A stretch of DNA of 64,000 nt, from positions 1,612,001 through 1,676,000 of the forward strand of contig NZ_FNKY01000001.1 of assembly GCF_900103165.1 (NCBI RefSeq). The letters run 5' to 3'. The DNA comes from Nitrosospira multiformis. GTDB taxonomy: Bacteria; Pseudomonadota; Gammaproteobacteria; Burkholderiales; Nitrosomonadaceae. The position numbers were made by a program, and so were the translations under genes. How positions within the stretch are numbered: position 1 is the stretch's first letter; every line of letters starts with the position of its first letter. Shown here piece by piece: positions 9,882 to 20,355 of this stretch. The notes beneath the pieces are model-generated. The model worked only from the letters and a program-made list of their open reading frames with translations. It searched no databases and was not told the origin of the DNA.

Positions 9882-11372
9882 ATGAGCCGCGAGGTTTTAC
9901 TGCTGGTAGATGCGTTGGCGCGCGAAAAAAATGTCGAAAAGGACATCGTTTTTGCCGCACTTGAATTGGCGTTGGCGTCTGCTACAAAAAAGCGTTTTCA
10001 GGAAGATGCCGATGTGCGCGTATCGATAGATCAACAGACAGGTGATTACCAGTCTTTGCGCCGCTGGCAGGTAGTAGCCGACGATACCGTCGAGGATCCG
10101 GCACGTCAGATTGCGCTGAATGAGGCATTGCAGCGCGATTCGGAAATCAAGCTGGAAGAATTCGTTGAGGAAGTGCTGGAGCCGGTGGAATTCGGGCGCA
10201 TCGGCGCCCAGGCGGCCAAGCAGGTGATATTTCAGAAAATACGCGATGCCGAGCGCGAGCAGATTCTGAACGACTTCCTCGAGCGTAAAGAATATATGGT
10301 GACCGGTACCATCAAGCGCATGGAACGCGGCAACGCCATCATCGAATCCGGCAGAGTTGAGGCGGCGTTGCCCCGCGACCAGATGATTCCCAAGGAAAAC
10401 CTGCGGGTTGGTGATCGTGTGCGCGCTTATTTATACAAGATTGATCGTACCGCCCGGGGCCCGCAACTGGTGTTGTCAAGAATTGCACCGGAGTTTCTGA
10501 TAAAGCTGTTCGAACTGGAAGTGCCGGAGATTGAGGAAGGTCTGCTGGAGATAAAAGTCGCGGCGAGAGATCCGGGTTCGCGCGCCAAGATTGCGGTAAA
10601 GTCCAATGATCAACGCGTTGATCCGATCGGTACCTGCGTCGGTATGCGTGGCTCCAGAGTGCAGGCTGTCACCGGCGAATTGGCGGGGGAACGGGTGGAC
10701 ATCATTCTGTGGTCTGACGACCCGGCCACGTTCGTGATCAATGCGCTGGCGCCGGCAGAAATCAGCAGCATCCTGGTGGATGAAGAAAAGCATAGTATGG
10801 ACATCGTGGTGGATGAAGATAACCTCGCCCAGGCTATTGGCCGCGGTGGACAAAATGTCCGGCTTGCATCCGAGTTGACCGGATGGGAGCTCAACATCAT
10901 GACGATGGAAGAGTCACAGGCAAAAAATGAAGAGGAATTTTCCGTCGTTCGCCGGCTCTTCATGGAAAAACTTGATGTGGATGAAGAGGTGGCGGACATT
11001 CTGGTGCAGGAAGGTTTTACTACCCTTGAAGAAGTCGCCTACGTCCCGCTCAGCGAAATGCTGGAAATCGAATCATTTGACGAGCAGACCGTCAATGAAC
11101 TTCGTACCCGGGCTCGCAATGCTCTTTTGACCGAGGCTATCGTCAGTGAGGAAAAAGTCGAGCATATCGCAGAAGATCTGCTGTCACTGGCAGGCATGGA
11201 CAGCCAGACCGCGCGTAAATTGGCGGCCAAAGGCGTGAATACGCAGGAAGATCTGGCTGATCTGGCTGTGGATGACCTGGTGGAAATGGTCGAGATGGAT
11301 GCCGAACGTGCCAAGCAATTGATCATGGCTGCGCGCGCACCATGGTTCGCCGCTTCGCCGGATAAAGTATAG
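9882..11372 (+). CDS. nusA: Transcription termination/antitermination factor NusA
   Basis: NusA binds RNA polymerase and nascent RNA and modulates pausing, termination and antitermination. The domains run in the usual order: N-terminal polymerase-binding domain ([19 protein letters not shown]), S1 domain (about 135-200, [17 protein letters not shown]), two KH domains ([14 protein letters not shown] and [15 protein letters not shown]), and two C-terminal acidic helix-hairpin-helix repeats (from about 365 and 440), as in E. coli. GGAGG at 9873-9877 fixes the ATG at 9882. Confidence 0.97.
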   Translation: MSREVLLLVDALAREKNVEKDIVFAALELALASATKKRFQEDADVRVSIDQQTGDYQSLRRWQVVADDTVEDPARQIALNEALQRDSEIKLEEFVEEVLEPVEFGRIGAQAAKQVIFQKIRDAEREQILNDFLERKEYMVTGTIKRMERGNAIIESGRVEAALPRDQMIPKENLRVGDRVRAYLYKIDRTARGPQLVLSRIAPEFLIKLFELEVPEIEEGLLEIKVAARDPGSRAKIAVKSNDQRVDPIGTCVGMRGSRVQAVTGELAGERVDIILWSDDPATFVINALAPAEISSILVDEEKHSMDIVVDEDNLAQAIGRGGQNVRLASELTGWELNIMTMEESQAKNEEEFSVVRRLFMEKLDVDEEVADILVQEGFTTLEEVAYVPLSEMLEIESFDEQTVNELRTRARNALLTEAIVSEEKVEHIAEDLLSLAGMDSQTARKLAAKGVNTQEDLADLAVDDLVEMVEMDAERAKQLIMAARAPWFAASPDKV

Positions 11373-11390
11373 CGTTATTAAAGGTTATCA

Positions 11391-14009
11391 ATGTCTCAAA
11401 TGAGTGTAGAGCAATTCGCTAGTGAACTGGGCGTGCTTCCAGCCGTGCTGCTGGAGCAGCTCCAGGCTGCTGGTGTCAGTAAAAAAATGACCGCGGATAG
11501 CCTGACCGAGCAGGATAAAAGTCAGCTTCTCGATTATTTGCGTAAAATTCATGGCGCCCAGGAGGAGAAAGGCAAGATCAGCCTGCCCCGGCGGCAGACT
11601 TCTGAAATCAAGAAATCGGATAGCACCGGCAAAGCTCGCAGCATTCAAGTGGAGGTTCGCAAGAAACGCGTGGTTGTGAAAGGCGATTTGAGCGACAGAG
11701 CAGCTGTCGCGAGCAAGCCGGCCGAACCCGCCCCATTACCTGTTCCGTCCGCGCCCGCACCGGTTTCCACGTCGGTGATAGATGCCGCACAACAGGCGCT
11801 GCGTCAGGAGGAAGCAAGAAAACAGGCCGAGCTGATCGCACGGCAGACAGCCGAACTCAGGGAGAAGAAACAGCGTCAGAAGGCTGCGGTCGCTGATCTC
11901 AAGGAACCCGAACCGGTTGCCGCCCCCGCCGCCCCTGCGGAAGTGCCCGCCGCCACCGCTGCCGCTCCATCCGTGATTCAGGCCGAAGGGGAGGCTCCGC
12001 AGCCGCAGCCTGCGCCAACAGAAGGTACCTTGCATAAACCGGTGGTCAAGCCGGAAGACAAGGCAGCCAAAGCTGAAAAGAAAAAGAAACAGACCAAACA
12101 AGTCGTCTGGAAAGACGAAAGAGTTGAGAAGCGCGGGCTTAAGACACGCGGCGATTTATCCGGCGGCAAGGGGTGGCGTACACGCAGGGATAAGCACAGT
12201 AAATCTTCCACCGAAGATGTGGCCGCTCATAGTTTTTCCGCGCCGACAGAGCCTGTTGTGCATGAAGTGATGGTACCCGAGACGATTTCCGTCGGGGCTC
12301 TGGCTCAGAAAATGTCGATCAAGGCCGCAGAAGTTATCAAGACTCTGATGAAAATGGGAAATATGGTTACCATCAATCAGATGCTGGATCAAGAAACTGC
12401 CATGATCGTAGTGGAAGAATTGGGCCACATTGCCAAGTATGCGGCATTGGATAGCCCGGAAGCCTTTCTGGCGGATACCGAATCACCCGCCACCGAACTG
12501 AAAACAGAGCCGCGTGCACCGGTGGTTACAGTAATGGGGCATGTCGATCACGGTAAAACTTCGTTACTGGATTACATCCGCCGTACTCGCGTGGCAAGCG
12601 GCGAAGCAGGCGGCATCACTCAACACATCGGTGCCTATCACGTGGAAACCGAAAGGGGCATGGTCACCTTTCTCGATACGCCCGGTCATGAGGCTTTTAC
12701 GGCCATGCGTGCGCGCGGTGCTAAAGTCACCGATCTCGTTGTATTGGTCGTGGCGGCGGATGACGGCGTAATGCCACAGACAATCGAGGCAATCCATCAC
12801 GCCAAGGCCGCCAAGGTGCCAATCGTGGTGGCCGTCACCAAGATAGATAAACCGGAGGCCAATTCCGAGCGCATCAGGCAGGAGTTGGTGACGCAGGAAG
12901 TGGTTCCGGACGACTGGGGTGGCGATACTATGTTCGTTGAGCTTTCAGCCAAGACTGGTGAAGGCATCGACGCGCTTCTGGAAAGCGTGCTGCTCCAGGC
13001 TGAAGTGCTGGAGCTCCAGGCGGCCAAGGATGCGCCCGCCAGAGGGATTGTTATCGAATCGCGCCTGGATAAAGGGCGCGGCCCGGTGGCAACAATATTG
13101 GTGCAATCCGGAACTTTGAAGCGCGGCGATATACTGCTGGCAGGTGCGGTATTTGGCCGGGTGCGAGCCATGCTTGACGAAAATGGCAAGCCGGTGGAGC
13201 AGGCTGGACCTTCCATCCCGGTGGAGATTCAAGGGTTGTCTGAAGTGCCCGTGGCCGGAGAGGTGGTTGTGGCGTTGACCGACGAGCGCAAGGCGCGTGA
13301 AATCGCGCTGTTCCGTCAAGGCAAGTTCCGCGACGTAAAGCTTGCCAGACAGCAGGCTGCCAAACTGGAGAACGTATTCGATCAGAAAGGCGAGGTCAAA
13401 GTTCTTGCGCTCATCATCAAGGCCGACGTGCAGGGTTCCTATGAGGCGCTGACACACGCCCTGCAGAAACTTTCGACCGACGAGGTCAGGGTAAACATCA
13501 TTCATAGTGCCGTAGGAGCGATTACCGAATCCGATATTAATCTGGCGCTGGCTTCCAAGGCTGTTGTCATTGGTTTCAATAGCCGCGCGGATACGGTTGC
13601 GCGCAAGCTCATCGGCTCTACCGGCGTGGATGTGCGTTACTACAGCATCATTTACGAGGCGGTGGACGAAATCAAGGCAGCGCTGTCAGGTATGATGGCG
13701 CCCGATCGCAAGGAAAATATCACGGGTCTGGTGGAAATTCGCGAGGTGTTCCGCATTTCCAAAGTGGGCGCCGTAGCGGGTTGCTATGTGCTGGACGGTA
13801 TCATCAAGAGAGGTTCGCTGGTACGGTTGTTACGCAATGGCGAGGTTATTCACACCGGTGAACTGGATTCCCTCAAGCGTTTCAAGGACGATGTGAAAGA
13901 GGTTAGAGCGAGCTTCGAATGCGGCCTGTCGATCAAAAACTTTAACGATATCCAGATAGGCGACCAGGTGGAAACCTACGAAATCGTCGAAGTCGCGCGC
14001 AGCCTGTAA
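11391..14009 (+). CDS. infB: Translation initiation factor IF-2
   Basis: Large GTPase that places initiator tRNA on the 30S subunit and promotes subunit joining. The 872 residues comprise an IF2 N-terminal domain, a long charged Ala/Pro/Lys-rich linker (about 90-290), a second IF2_N domain, the G domain ([16 protein letters not shown]) and C-terminal domains II-IV. The G4 motif reads TKID ([12 protein letters not shown]) rather than the usual NKID, a variant other GTPases tolerate. Eighteen bases separate it from nusA. Confidence 0.97.
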   Translation: MSQMSVEQFASELGVLPAVLLEQLQAAGVSKKMTADSLTEQDKSQLLDYLRKIHGAQEEKGKISLPRRQTSEIKKSDSTGKARSIQVEVRKKRVVVKGDLSDRAAVASKPAEPAPLPVPSAPAPVSTSVIDAAQQALRQEEARKQAELIARQTAELREKKQRQKAAVADLKEPEPVAAPAAPAEVPAATAAAPSVIQAEGEAPQPQPAPTEGTLHKPVVKPEDKAAKAEKKKKQTKQVVWKDERVEKRGLKTRGDLSGGKGWRTRRDKHSKSSTEDVAAHSFSAPTEPVVHEVMVPETISVGALAQKMSIKAAEVIKTLMKMGNMVTINQMLDQETAMIVVEELGHIAKYAALDSPEAFLADTESPATELKTEPRAPVVTVMGHVDHGKTSLLDYIRRTRVASGEAGGITQHIGAYHVETERGMVTFLDTPGHEAFTAMRARGAKVTDLVVLVVAADDGVMPQTIEAIHHAKAAKVPIVVAVTKIDKPEANSERIRQELVTQEVVPDDWGGDTMFVELSAKTGEGIDALLESVLLQAEVLELQAAKDAPARGIVIESRLDKGRGPVATILVQSGTLKRGDILLAGAVFGRVRAMLDENGKPVEQAGPSIPVEIQGLSEVPVAGEVVVALTDERKAREIALFRQGKFRDVKLARQQAAKLENVFDQKGEVKVLALIIKADVQGSYEALTHALQKLSTDEVRVNIIHSAVGAITESDINLALASKAVVIGFNSRADTVARKLIGSTGVDVRYYSIIYEAVDEIKAALSGMMAPDRKENITGLVEIREVFRISKVGAVAGCYVLDGIIKRGSLVRLLRNGEVIHTGELDSLKRFKDDVKEVRASFECGLSIKNFNDIQIGDQVETYEIVEVARSL

Positions 14010-14042
14010 TGCAAGGACTGTGCTCGCTCGGGTGGGTATTCC

Positions 14043-14423
14043 ATGCCTAAGGATTATTCCCGCACACTGCGCATTGCAGACCAGATTCAGCGTGAGCTGG
14101 CCGACCTGATTCACAACGAACTCAAGGACCCGCGTATCGGCATGATTACCTTGACGGGGGTTGAGGTAACTCACGATTATGCTCATGCCAAGGTTTTCTA
14201 TACTACGCTGCGCAGCGAAAACGATAATTTTCTCACCAGCCATGGACTGGAGCACGCCGCTGGATTTCTGCGCAGCCATCTGTCTCATCGATTGAAGCTG
14301 CGGGTAATACCGCAGCTTCATTTCATCTATGACGAGTCGATCGAGCGCGGGATGAAATTGTCACAACTTATCGATGAGGCGGTGGCTCAGGAAGGTTCGG
14401 AAAAAGAGACAGATGGACCATAA
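14043..14423 (+). CDS. rbfA: Ribosome-binding factor A
   Basis: RbfA is a KH-fold protein needed for 16S rRNA 5'-end maturation. Recognised by RTLRIADQIQRELADLIHNE, KDPRIGMITLTGVEVTHDYAHAKV in two parts, and RLKLRVIPQLHFIYDESIERG at the end of the fold. The length of 126 residues is normal. It stands between infB and truB as in most proteobacteria. Confidence 0.95.
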   Translation: MPKDYSRTLRIADQIQRELADLIHNELKDPRIGMITLTGVEVTHDYAHAKVFYTTLRSENDNFLTSHGLEHAAGFLRSHLSHRLKLRVIPQLHFIYDESIERGMKLSQLIDEAVAQEGSEKETDGP

Positions 14424-14459
14424 TTTCCGCTTGCCCGCGTTCGACGCCCACATCGCATA

Positions 14460-15422
14460 TTGAGCCCTCGGTTGTTAAATCCTGGGGCCGGACAGTTCAA
14501 ACGCATCAAACGTAAAATCAGCGGCGTTCTGCTGCTTGATAAGCCTTCCCGTATTTCCTCCAACCAGGCGTTGCAAATCGCCAAGCGTATTTTTACGGCA
14601 AGCAAGGCCGGTCATACCGGTACGCTCGATCCCCTGGCAACGGGATTGTTGCCGATCTGCTTTGGTGAGGCTACCAAGTTCTCGTCGGCGTTGCTGGGTG
14701 CGGACAAGACGTATGAAGCCACGTTGAGATTGGGCTATATCAGTACGACCGGCGATGCCGAGGGTGAAGTTTCGGCATGCAATGTGCCATCTCGAAATAT
14801 GCAGCTAACGCTGTCGCAGGTTGAGACGGTACTCCAAAGCTTTATCGGCTCAATTATGCAGGTGCCCCCGATGTACAGCGCCTTGAAGCACCGGGGGAAG
14901 CCCTTGTATGCCTACGCGAGAGCGGGTGTGGAAATCGAGCGGCAAGCGCGAGAAGTCATCATTTATGATTTGTATGTGGAGGCATTGGCGGGCGAGAAAA
15001 TGGGCATCGTAGTCAAGTGCAGTACAGGCACTTACGTCCGCACGCTGGCTGAAGACATCGGCAAGGCGCTGGGATGCGGCGGGGCCTATCTTACCGCTCT
15101 GCGCCGCAGCGTTATGGATGGATTCGATCTGTCGCAGGCCTATACACTGGATGCGCTTGAAACAATGCCGCTGGCGCAACGAGACGCCTGCCTGCACCCG
15201 ACGGACGGTCTTTTACATGATTTTCCCGCCGTCACGCTGGACGGCGCAACCGTGGTATCTTTACTGCAGGGGCAAGTGGTTAAAGCCGGTTTCTCCATGA
15301 GCGGTCTGCCGGAAGGAGCAAAAATTCGACTGTACGATCAGGGAAAGCACTTTCTCGGCTTGGGAGAGGTGACTACTCAGGGGGAAATAGCGCCGAGAAG
15401 GCTGGTAGGTTATACGGAATGA
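14460..15422 (+). CDS. truB: tRNA pseudouridine-55 synthase TruB
   Basis: Makes pseudouridine 55 in the T loop of tRNAs. The catalytic motif GHTGTLDPLATGLLPICFGEATK contains the essential aspartate; further motifs are KTYEATLRLGY, QVPPMYSALKHRGKPLYAYAR and GTYVRTLAEDIG. The frame has no early ATG. I take the TTG at 14460, which adds a short tail before the family start region KRIKRKISGVLLLDKP, so the exact start is uncertain. Last gene of the nusA operon. Confidence 0.93.
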   Translation: MSPRLLNPGAGQFKRIKRKISGVLLLDKPSRISSNQALQIAKRIFTASKAGHTGTLDPLATGLLPICFGEATKFSSALLGADKTYEATLRLGYISTTGDAEGEVSACNVPSRNMQLTLSQVETVLQSFIGSIMQVPPMYSALKHRGKPLYAYARAGVEIERQAREVIIYDLYVEALAGEKMGIVVKCSTGTYVRTLAEDIGKALGCGGAYLTALRRSVMDGFDLSQAYTLDALETMPLAQRDACLHPTDGLLHDFPAVTLDGATVVSLLQGQVVKAGFSMSGLPEGAKIRLYDQGKHFLGLGEVTTQGEIAPRRLVGYTE

Positions 15423-15432
15423 GCTTTATGAA

Positions 15433-15669
15433 CCTAAGTCCGGCAGTTGACCGCTCATTTAATAGATCAGTGTTTTGATTAATAACAATATTTCGTATTA
15501 TTTCACGCTCACCTTCTGGGTCAGTCCGCTACAGGGCAGATTGCACGGTTTTTACGGCGCATGGCAGTGTTGCAACTCCTTGGATGGAATGACCATTCCG
15601 CGTCGTTGCGCCTTGCCCTGCACCCCAAAAACCGCACACTCCGCCTCGTCCAACCGCCGGATTTAGGAT
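15433..15669. repeat. 237-bp element with inverted ends and nested internal hairpins
   Basis: The left end CCTAAGTCCGGCAGTTGACC is complementary to the right end CCAACCGCCGGATTTAGG. Inside are further inverted segments (a GGTTTTTACGG / CCAAAAACCGC pair and GGAATGACCATTCC). Elements with the same termini occur at 48263-48382. The right end overlaps the stop codon of the receiver-PAS gene. No coding capacity. Confidence 0.65.
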
Positions 15670-16505
15670 GAATTTTGCTTCTCACGCATGCTTTCGGTGA
15701 CATCCTTGCCAATTCCACGATAGCCGGTGAAACGGCCGGATGAATCGAACATCGGTTCGCCGCTGACCATCAGATATTGTCGTGAGCCATCGGATTTGGT
15801 GCGGCTGTAGACAAAATCAAGGAAGGGGCGCCGTGCTGCGATGTTTGCCTTGAATACCGCATAGTCGGCCTCATCCCAGCGGGCCTTGTTGTTTCCTTGA
15901 GGTTCACCCAGTAAGGCATCAACGGTAATGCCGAGCATTTCGAGGGCTGGACCATACACCTTGGTGAAACGCCCGTTCTCGTCCTGCTCCCAATACCAGT
16001 CGGAGGCCAGCTCGGTCAGGCGGCGAAAGCGCGCCTCGCTCTCGCGCAATTCCGCGGTTCGCTCAGCCACGGTCTGTTCCAGCCGCTTGTTGTAATTCTC
16101 GAGTTTTTTGTATAACAGGCGCACTTCCAGCATGTTGTGGATGCGTGTCTGGACTTCGACCAGATCGAACGGCTTGCTGACGAAATCTTTTGCACCGGCT
16201 TGCAGCGCCTGCAGCTTATGGCCCGGCTGGGCGGTGATCACGAGTACCGGAAGGTAGCCATCCGGTTCTATTGCCTTCAAACCTTCGAGCACCTGGAAGC
16301 CATCCATGCCGGGCATTTGCAGATCGAGCAGAATCAGATCATAGCGGTTCTGGCGATAGAGCGGGCAAACCTCGTAGGGGTCCATGGTCGAGGTAGTATG
16401 GGTATAACCGGCGTCGCTCAGCATCTGTTCAAGCAGCCGGACATTGACATCCTTATCATCAACAATCAGGATGCTGGCGTTAAGAATGTCAGGTTTGCTA
16501 ATCAT
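15663..16505 (-). CDS. Response regulator with receiver and PAS domains (copy 1)
   Basis: 280 residues. An N-terminal receiver domain (ILIVDDKDVNVRLLEQ, phospho-acceptor Asp in LILLDLQMPGMDGFQVLE, conserved Lys in FVSKPFDLVE) leads through a coiled coil (about 130-165) to a PAS domain ending in YRGIGKDVTES. The protein stops right after the PAS fold, where such proteins usually continue into a GGDEF, EAL or kinase domain, so it may be a truncated sensor. It is almost identical to the gene at 17919-18782. Its last codons lie at the border of the inverted-repeat element. Confidence 0.85.
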   Translation of the reverse strand: MISKPDILNASILIVDDKDVNVRLLEQMLSDAGYTHTTSTMDPYEVCPLYRQNRYDLILLDLQMPGMDGFQVLEGLKAIEPDGYLPVLVITAQPGHKLQALQAGAKDFVSKPFDLVEVQTRIHNMLEVRLLYKKLENYNKRLEQTVAERTAELRESEARFRRLTELASDWYWEQDENGRFTKVYGPALEMLGITVDALLGEPQGNNKARWDEADYAVFKANIAARRPFLDFVYSRTKSDGSRQYLMVSGEPMFDSSGRFTGYRGIGKDVTESMREKQNSS

Positions 16506-16767
16506 TATTTTGTCCGTTATTGATAATTAATCCATATCTTGTAACGCTGCCCAAGATACCCTATTGGCACTAAGGATAATAGGTAAATTGGTTATTATTC
16601 TATCTGCCCGAACCGGTACTCACATCATATCTCCTTCATTATAAGAAACAATGGCACTTTGGTATACCTGTTGGAGAACGTTCTTTGAAGATTGGCGGCT
16701 GGGAAGTGCTAAATCGGTGCGCACATTACACTTGAGCGGGCAGCATACAAAAATTAAATCAAAGAGA

Positions 16768-17703
16768 TTAATTGGTACGCTCCGAAATGCGATAAGTGTT
16801 TTTGCTCGCTTGTTTGGCATCCAGCAAAGCAATATCCGCATTTTTTAGAAGGGTCTTCACATCTTCGCCATTATGGGGATACAGACCGATGCCCGCGCTG
16901 GCGGTCATGTTAACGTTGCTGCCTTGAACACTGTAGGGTTGCGACAATGCCCTGATTATTTTTTCTGCCGCAAGCGCCACGCCATCGCCGCTGGTGATAT
17001 AGGGCATAGCGATCACGAATTCATCACCTCCAAGCCGTGCTACCGTATCTTCCTGCCGCACGGTAGCTACCAGGCGTGCGGCAACCAGCTTCAAAACCAG
17101 ATCGCCGCCATCGTGGCCCAGATTATTGTTGATCTCCTTGAATCCATCCAAATCCAGATATACGACTGCCATGATGCCGTTATTTCTTTTTGCGTGAATG
17201 ATGGCATGGGAGACTCTTTCGACCAGAAGCCGCCGGTTGGCAAGCCCGGTCAGCGGGTCATGCAGTGCCATGAATTCCTGAGTTTTGGCATAATGACGCG
17301 CCTTTTGATGCAACAGACGCACTTCTAATAGATTGTGAACGCGTGCAAGCACTTCGGCCACATCAAATGGCTTACTGACGAAATCCTTAGCGCCGGATTG
17401 GAGCGCACGCAGCTTATAGTCCGGATTGGCGGTAACCACCAGGACGGAGAGATATCCGTCCATCTCGATTTCCTTCAATGCTTCAAGCACCTGAAAGCCA
17501 TCCATGCCCGGCATTTTCAGGTCGAGCAGAATCAGATCATAATGGTTCTGACGGTGTAGTTCATAGACTTTGTGCGGATCCATCACTGAAGCCACAGACG
17601 TGTAATTGGCTGTGGCCAGCACGCTCTCCAGCAACTGAATATTTGATTCCTGATCATCGACAATCAGGATTTTGGCGCCGCGAATGTCGCTCTCACTGAT
17701 CAT
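16768..17703 (-). CDS. Response regulator with GGDEF domain (diguanylate cyclase)
   Basis: Receiver domain (ILIVDDQESNIQLLES; Asp in LILLDLKMPGMDGFQ; FVSKPFDVAE), a short helical linker, and a GGDEF domain from about residue 150 (HDPLTGLANRRLL). The active site RLGGDEFVIAMP is intact. RQED lies five residues before GGDEF, the position of the allosteric RxxD inhibitory site. It is thus a predicted phosphorylation-controlled, product-inhibited c-di-GMP synthase. It lies between the two near-identical receiver-PAS genes, whose receivers resemble its own, so the three genes probably arose by duplication. Confidence 0.9.
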   Translation of the reverse strand: MISESDIRGAKILIVDDQESNIQLLESVLATANYTSVASVMDPHKVYELHRQNHYDLILLDLKMPGMDGFQVLEALKEIEMDGYLSVLVVTANPDYKLRALQSGAKDFVSKPFDVAEVLARVHNLLEVRLLHQKARHYAKTQEFMALHDPLTGLANRRLLVERVSHAIIHAKRNNGIMAVVYLDLDGFKEINNNLGHDGGDLVLKLVAARLVATVRQEDTVARLGGDEFVIAMPYITSGDGVALAAEKIIRALSQPYSVQGSNVNMTASAGIGLYPHNGEDVKTLLKNADIALLDAKQASKNTYRISERTN

Positions 17704-17918
17704 CCTAACCCCGTAGCGGACCCACCATGAAGGTGAAGATAAACTGGTTCAAAATGTCTCTGAGGATCATAACGCTGGACTGAAAAATAATCGATCGGGC
17801 CGTATTCTGGAATCATATTATTTCGATATCCATTTTTAATCAGCCATTCGTTTTATCAGGTTATTCGGGTTGTTGGGGTTCTGTAGCTGCTTTGTTGATT
17901 TGATGGGGTACGTAACCA

Positions 17919-18782
17919 TTATGTAACCATACTGAACCGGCGTACTCGGTTAACCGGCCGTATACTTTCGGTGACATCCTTGCCAATTCCACGATAGCCG
18001 GTGAAACGGCCGGATGAATCGAACATCGGTTCGCCGCTGACCATCAGATATTGTCGTGAGCCATCGGATTTGGTGCGGCTGTAGACAAAATCAAGGAAGG
18101 GGCGCCGTGCTGCGATGTTTGCCTTGAGTACCGCGTAGTCAGACTCATCCCAGCGTGCCTTGTTGCTTCCTTGAGGTTCACCCAGTAATGCATCGACGGT
18201 AATGCCGAACATTTCGAGGGCCGGACCATACACCTTGGTGAAATGCCCGTTCTCGTCCTGCTCCCAATACCAGTCGGAGGCCAACTCGGTCAGGCGGCGA
18301 AAGCGCGCCTCGCTCGTTCGCAGTTCCGTGGTTCGCTCAGCCACGGTCTGTTCCAGTTGCTTGTTGTAATTTTCGAGTTTTTTGTATAACAGGCGCACTT
18401 CCAGCATGTTGTGGATGCGTGTCTGGACTTCGACCAGATCGAACGGCTTGCTGACGAAATCTTTTGCACCGGCTTGCAGTGCCTGCAGCTTATGGCCCGG
18501 CTGGGCGGTGATTACGAGTACCGGAAGGTAGCCATCCGGTTCTATTGCCTTCAAACCTTCGAGCACCTGGAAGCCATCCATGCCGGGCATTTGCAGATCG
18601 AGCAGAATCAGATCATAACGGTTCTGGCGATAGAGCGGGCAAACCTCGTAGGGATCCATGGTCGAGGTGGTATGGGTATAACCGGCATCACCTAATACTT
18701 GCTCAAGCAGCCGGACATTGACATCCTTATCATCGACAATCAGGATGCTGGCGTTAAAAATATCGGATTTGCTAATCATCAT
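17919..18782 (-). CDS. Response regulator with receiver and PAS domains (copy 2)
   Basis: Same architecture and nearly the same sequence as the gene at 15663-16505 from the N-terminus to YRGIGKDVTES. Beyond that point the sequences diverge and this copy ends in an unrelated tail (IRPVNRVRRFSMVT). Differences are scattered and mostly silent or conservative. The start is ATG at 18782 or at 18779. The gene could phosphorelay with, or titrate, the same partner as copy 1. Confidence 0.85.
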   Translation of the reverse strand: MMISKSDIFNASILIVDDKDVNVRLLEQVLGDAGYTHTTSTMDPYEVCPLYRQNRYDLILLDLQMPGMDGFQVLEGLKAIEPDGYLPVLVITAQPGHKLQALQAGAKDFVSKPFDLVEVQTRIHNMLEVRLLYKKLENYNKQLEQTVAERTTELRTSEARFRRLTELASDWYWEQDENGHFTKVYGPALEMFGITVDALLGEPQGSNKARWDESDYAVLKANIAARRPFLDFVYSRTKSDGSRQYLMVSGEPMFDSSGRFTGYRGIGKDVTESIRPVNRVRRFSMVT

Positions 18783-19305
18783 ACCTGTCAGTGAACAGCG
18801 CTTGAACGAAGACGCTAAATTGTAATGCTGCCGTTATTCCGGAAGATACTCTGTGCGCTAACTCTCATAAGAAAATAGAAAATGATTTCATTTAGAAAGA
18901 ACATTGACGTTCTTCGGAACAATGATGGCCTGAGTGGAGTAATGCAGCCAGATTTCGTCATGGTTGCGGGAAATAATTTCGGGCTCGCGAGGAGATTACG
19001 CAGGATTTAGCTGCCTGTAACGCACGGCACGACCGCGCCGTAGCCGGGGAATGCTTAATGAAAAGATAGCTAAGTTGATAAGTGCGCGGTTTTTAGCTAA
19101 ACAATCGATGTCTGACAGTCTGTCGGATCTAAAGGAAATCGGCCGGAAAAGTGTCTGGCTGGATCATATCTCGCTTTTTTAACCAGTGGAATAACTACCG
19201 GAGCCTTAAAATTGCCATAATCTGTCCTCACTGAATCGCTTTTCCGCTTCGATTCCTCAAATCCGGCAGGCTGCTAGCCGTTGTGACTGATGGGGATAAT
19301 AAGAT
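18783..19305. other. Intergenic stretch without recognised feature
   Basis: About 520 bp between the receiver-PAS gene and the tRNA promoter. I see no credible coding frame or RNA gene. It must hold the promoter of the minus-strand regulator genes. Confidence 0.4.
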
Positions 19306-19335
19306 TTGACCTTGATAAATCGGGTTTGCTATAAT
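19306..19335 (+). promoter_or_regulatory. Promoter of the initiator tRNA gene
   Basis: TTGACC at 19306-19311, 18 bp spacer, TATAAT at 19330-19335, followed 15 bp later by the tRNA. The match to the sigma-70 consensus is very good. Confidence 0.8.
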
Positions 19336-19349
19336 AGCCCTCCTCCTGA

Positions 19350-19426
<77 letters not shown>

Positions 19427-19442
19427 ATATAATCAAGCATTT

Positions 19443-19469
19443 AGCCCAACTTGGAAGTTGGGCTTTTTG
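19443..19469 (+). terminator. Intrinsic terminator of the tRNA-fMet gene
   Basis: AGCCCAACTT - GG - AAGTTGGGCT followed by a run of T; ten perfect base pairs. Confidence 0.9.
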
Positions 19470-19645
19470 TTTTTCTATTATCTGTAAGCATTAATCAGTT
19501 TTCAAGGACTATCCCCAAGCGAGGAAAAACAGCAAACAGAAATATCCTCGGATACTCTCGGATTAGGGCGGGGGAGGTGGCTTACGGAGCTGCGAAGGTG
19601 GTAGGGTGCGTGCTATATTAATCGTCTGATGGTTAGGGAATTAAT

Positions 19646-20155
19646 ATGGAAAAGAGTAAGTTTGAATTGTCGGTTGAGCTCATCAAGGCGCTTGCGTGGC
19701 CTGCTATTGTTGGGGTACTTCTATTTTCATTCTGGGCTCCGCTACAAAAGACAGCCAATATTTTACCGAGCCTTGTTGATCGCTCCGAAACGATTAGCAT
19801 TGCTGGGATGTCCCTGAAAGTAAGCCAGAAGTTACGAGCCCCTCCAGAAATTCAAGCCAAACTCCAAGCGCTTTCGCCAGTCGCCATCGGGCAGCTATTA
19901 CGTAACGATACCATGTTGTATAACGATTTGGAGGGGAAGAGAGCTTACACGAGGGATTACGCGGAATTATTATCCCTTGGGCTTATGGATGATCATGCAG
20001 ATGAAACTGGAAAATTCATGGGAATAGTCGAATTATCTCACTCGGGCAAGCAAGCCCAGACTTTCTTGCTCTCTGTCATAGACGAATTTATAAAAGAGCT
20101 GGACGTGATAAAAGGTCCTGAAACGGACATTGATAATTCCAAGATTACTCGATAA
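19646..20155 (+). CDS. Hypothetical membrane-anchored protein
   Basis: I do not recognise a family. The 169 residues start with a short charged segment and one hydrophobic span (ALAWPAIVGVLLFSFWAPL, about 15-35). A soluble, mostly helical part with charged stretches follows (LQALSPVAIGQLLRND, YTRDYAELLSLGLMDD). This suggests an inner-membrane anchor with a soluble domain. The gene is isolated, lies directly behind the tRNA gene in a stretch with other accessory traces, and could be cargo of a former integrated element. Confidence 0.6.
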   Translation: MEKSKFELSVELIKALAWPAIVGVLLFSFWAPLQKTANILPSLVDRSETISIAGMSLKVSQKLRAPPEIQAKLQALSPVAIGQLLRNDTMLYNDLEGKRAYTRDYAELLSLGLMDDHADETGKFMGIVELSHSGKQAQTFLLSVIDEFIKELDVIKGPETDIDNSKITR

Positions 20156-20319
20156 GAAGCTGTCGCGAAGAAGTAAAAACCCGCCGAAGCGGGTGCGATA
20201 GACCACGTCGAATTAAAATCTAGTCTCCCGCAATCTTTATGATGAAATTTCATATTCTCCGCACGAAAGTCGCTCTCGTTATCTTCTTTCTCTACAGCTA
20301 TTTCGGTAAGTTCTGACAT
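20038..20319 (-). CDS. Doubtful small minus-strand frame with a strong ribosome-binding site
   Basis: GGAGGG lies three bases before an ATG at 20319 (MSELTEIAVEKEDNESDFRA). After about 45 codons the frame enters an intrinsic-terminator hairpin (20174-20194) and then runs antisense through the preceding plus-strand gene. I read it as the 5' remnant of a small gene, not as a functional one. Confidence 0.2.
   Translation of the reverse strand: MSELTEIAVEKEDNESDFRAENMKFHHKDCGRLDFNSTWSIAPASAGFYFFATASYRVILELSMSVSGPFITSSSFINSSMTESKKVWACLPE
20174..20194 (-). terminator. Intrinsic terminator, minus strand
   Basis: On the minus strand ACCCGC - TTCG - GCGGGT is followed by TTTTTAC. It would end transcripts arriving from the right. 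There is no T run in the plus direction. Confidence 0.55.
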
Positions 20320-20355
20320 ATACCCTCCGTTGACAAAAAGCCTGTATTGCATCAA

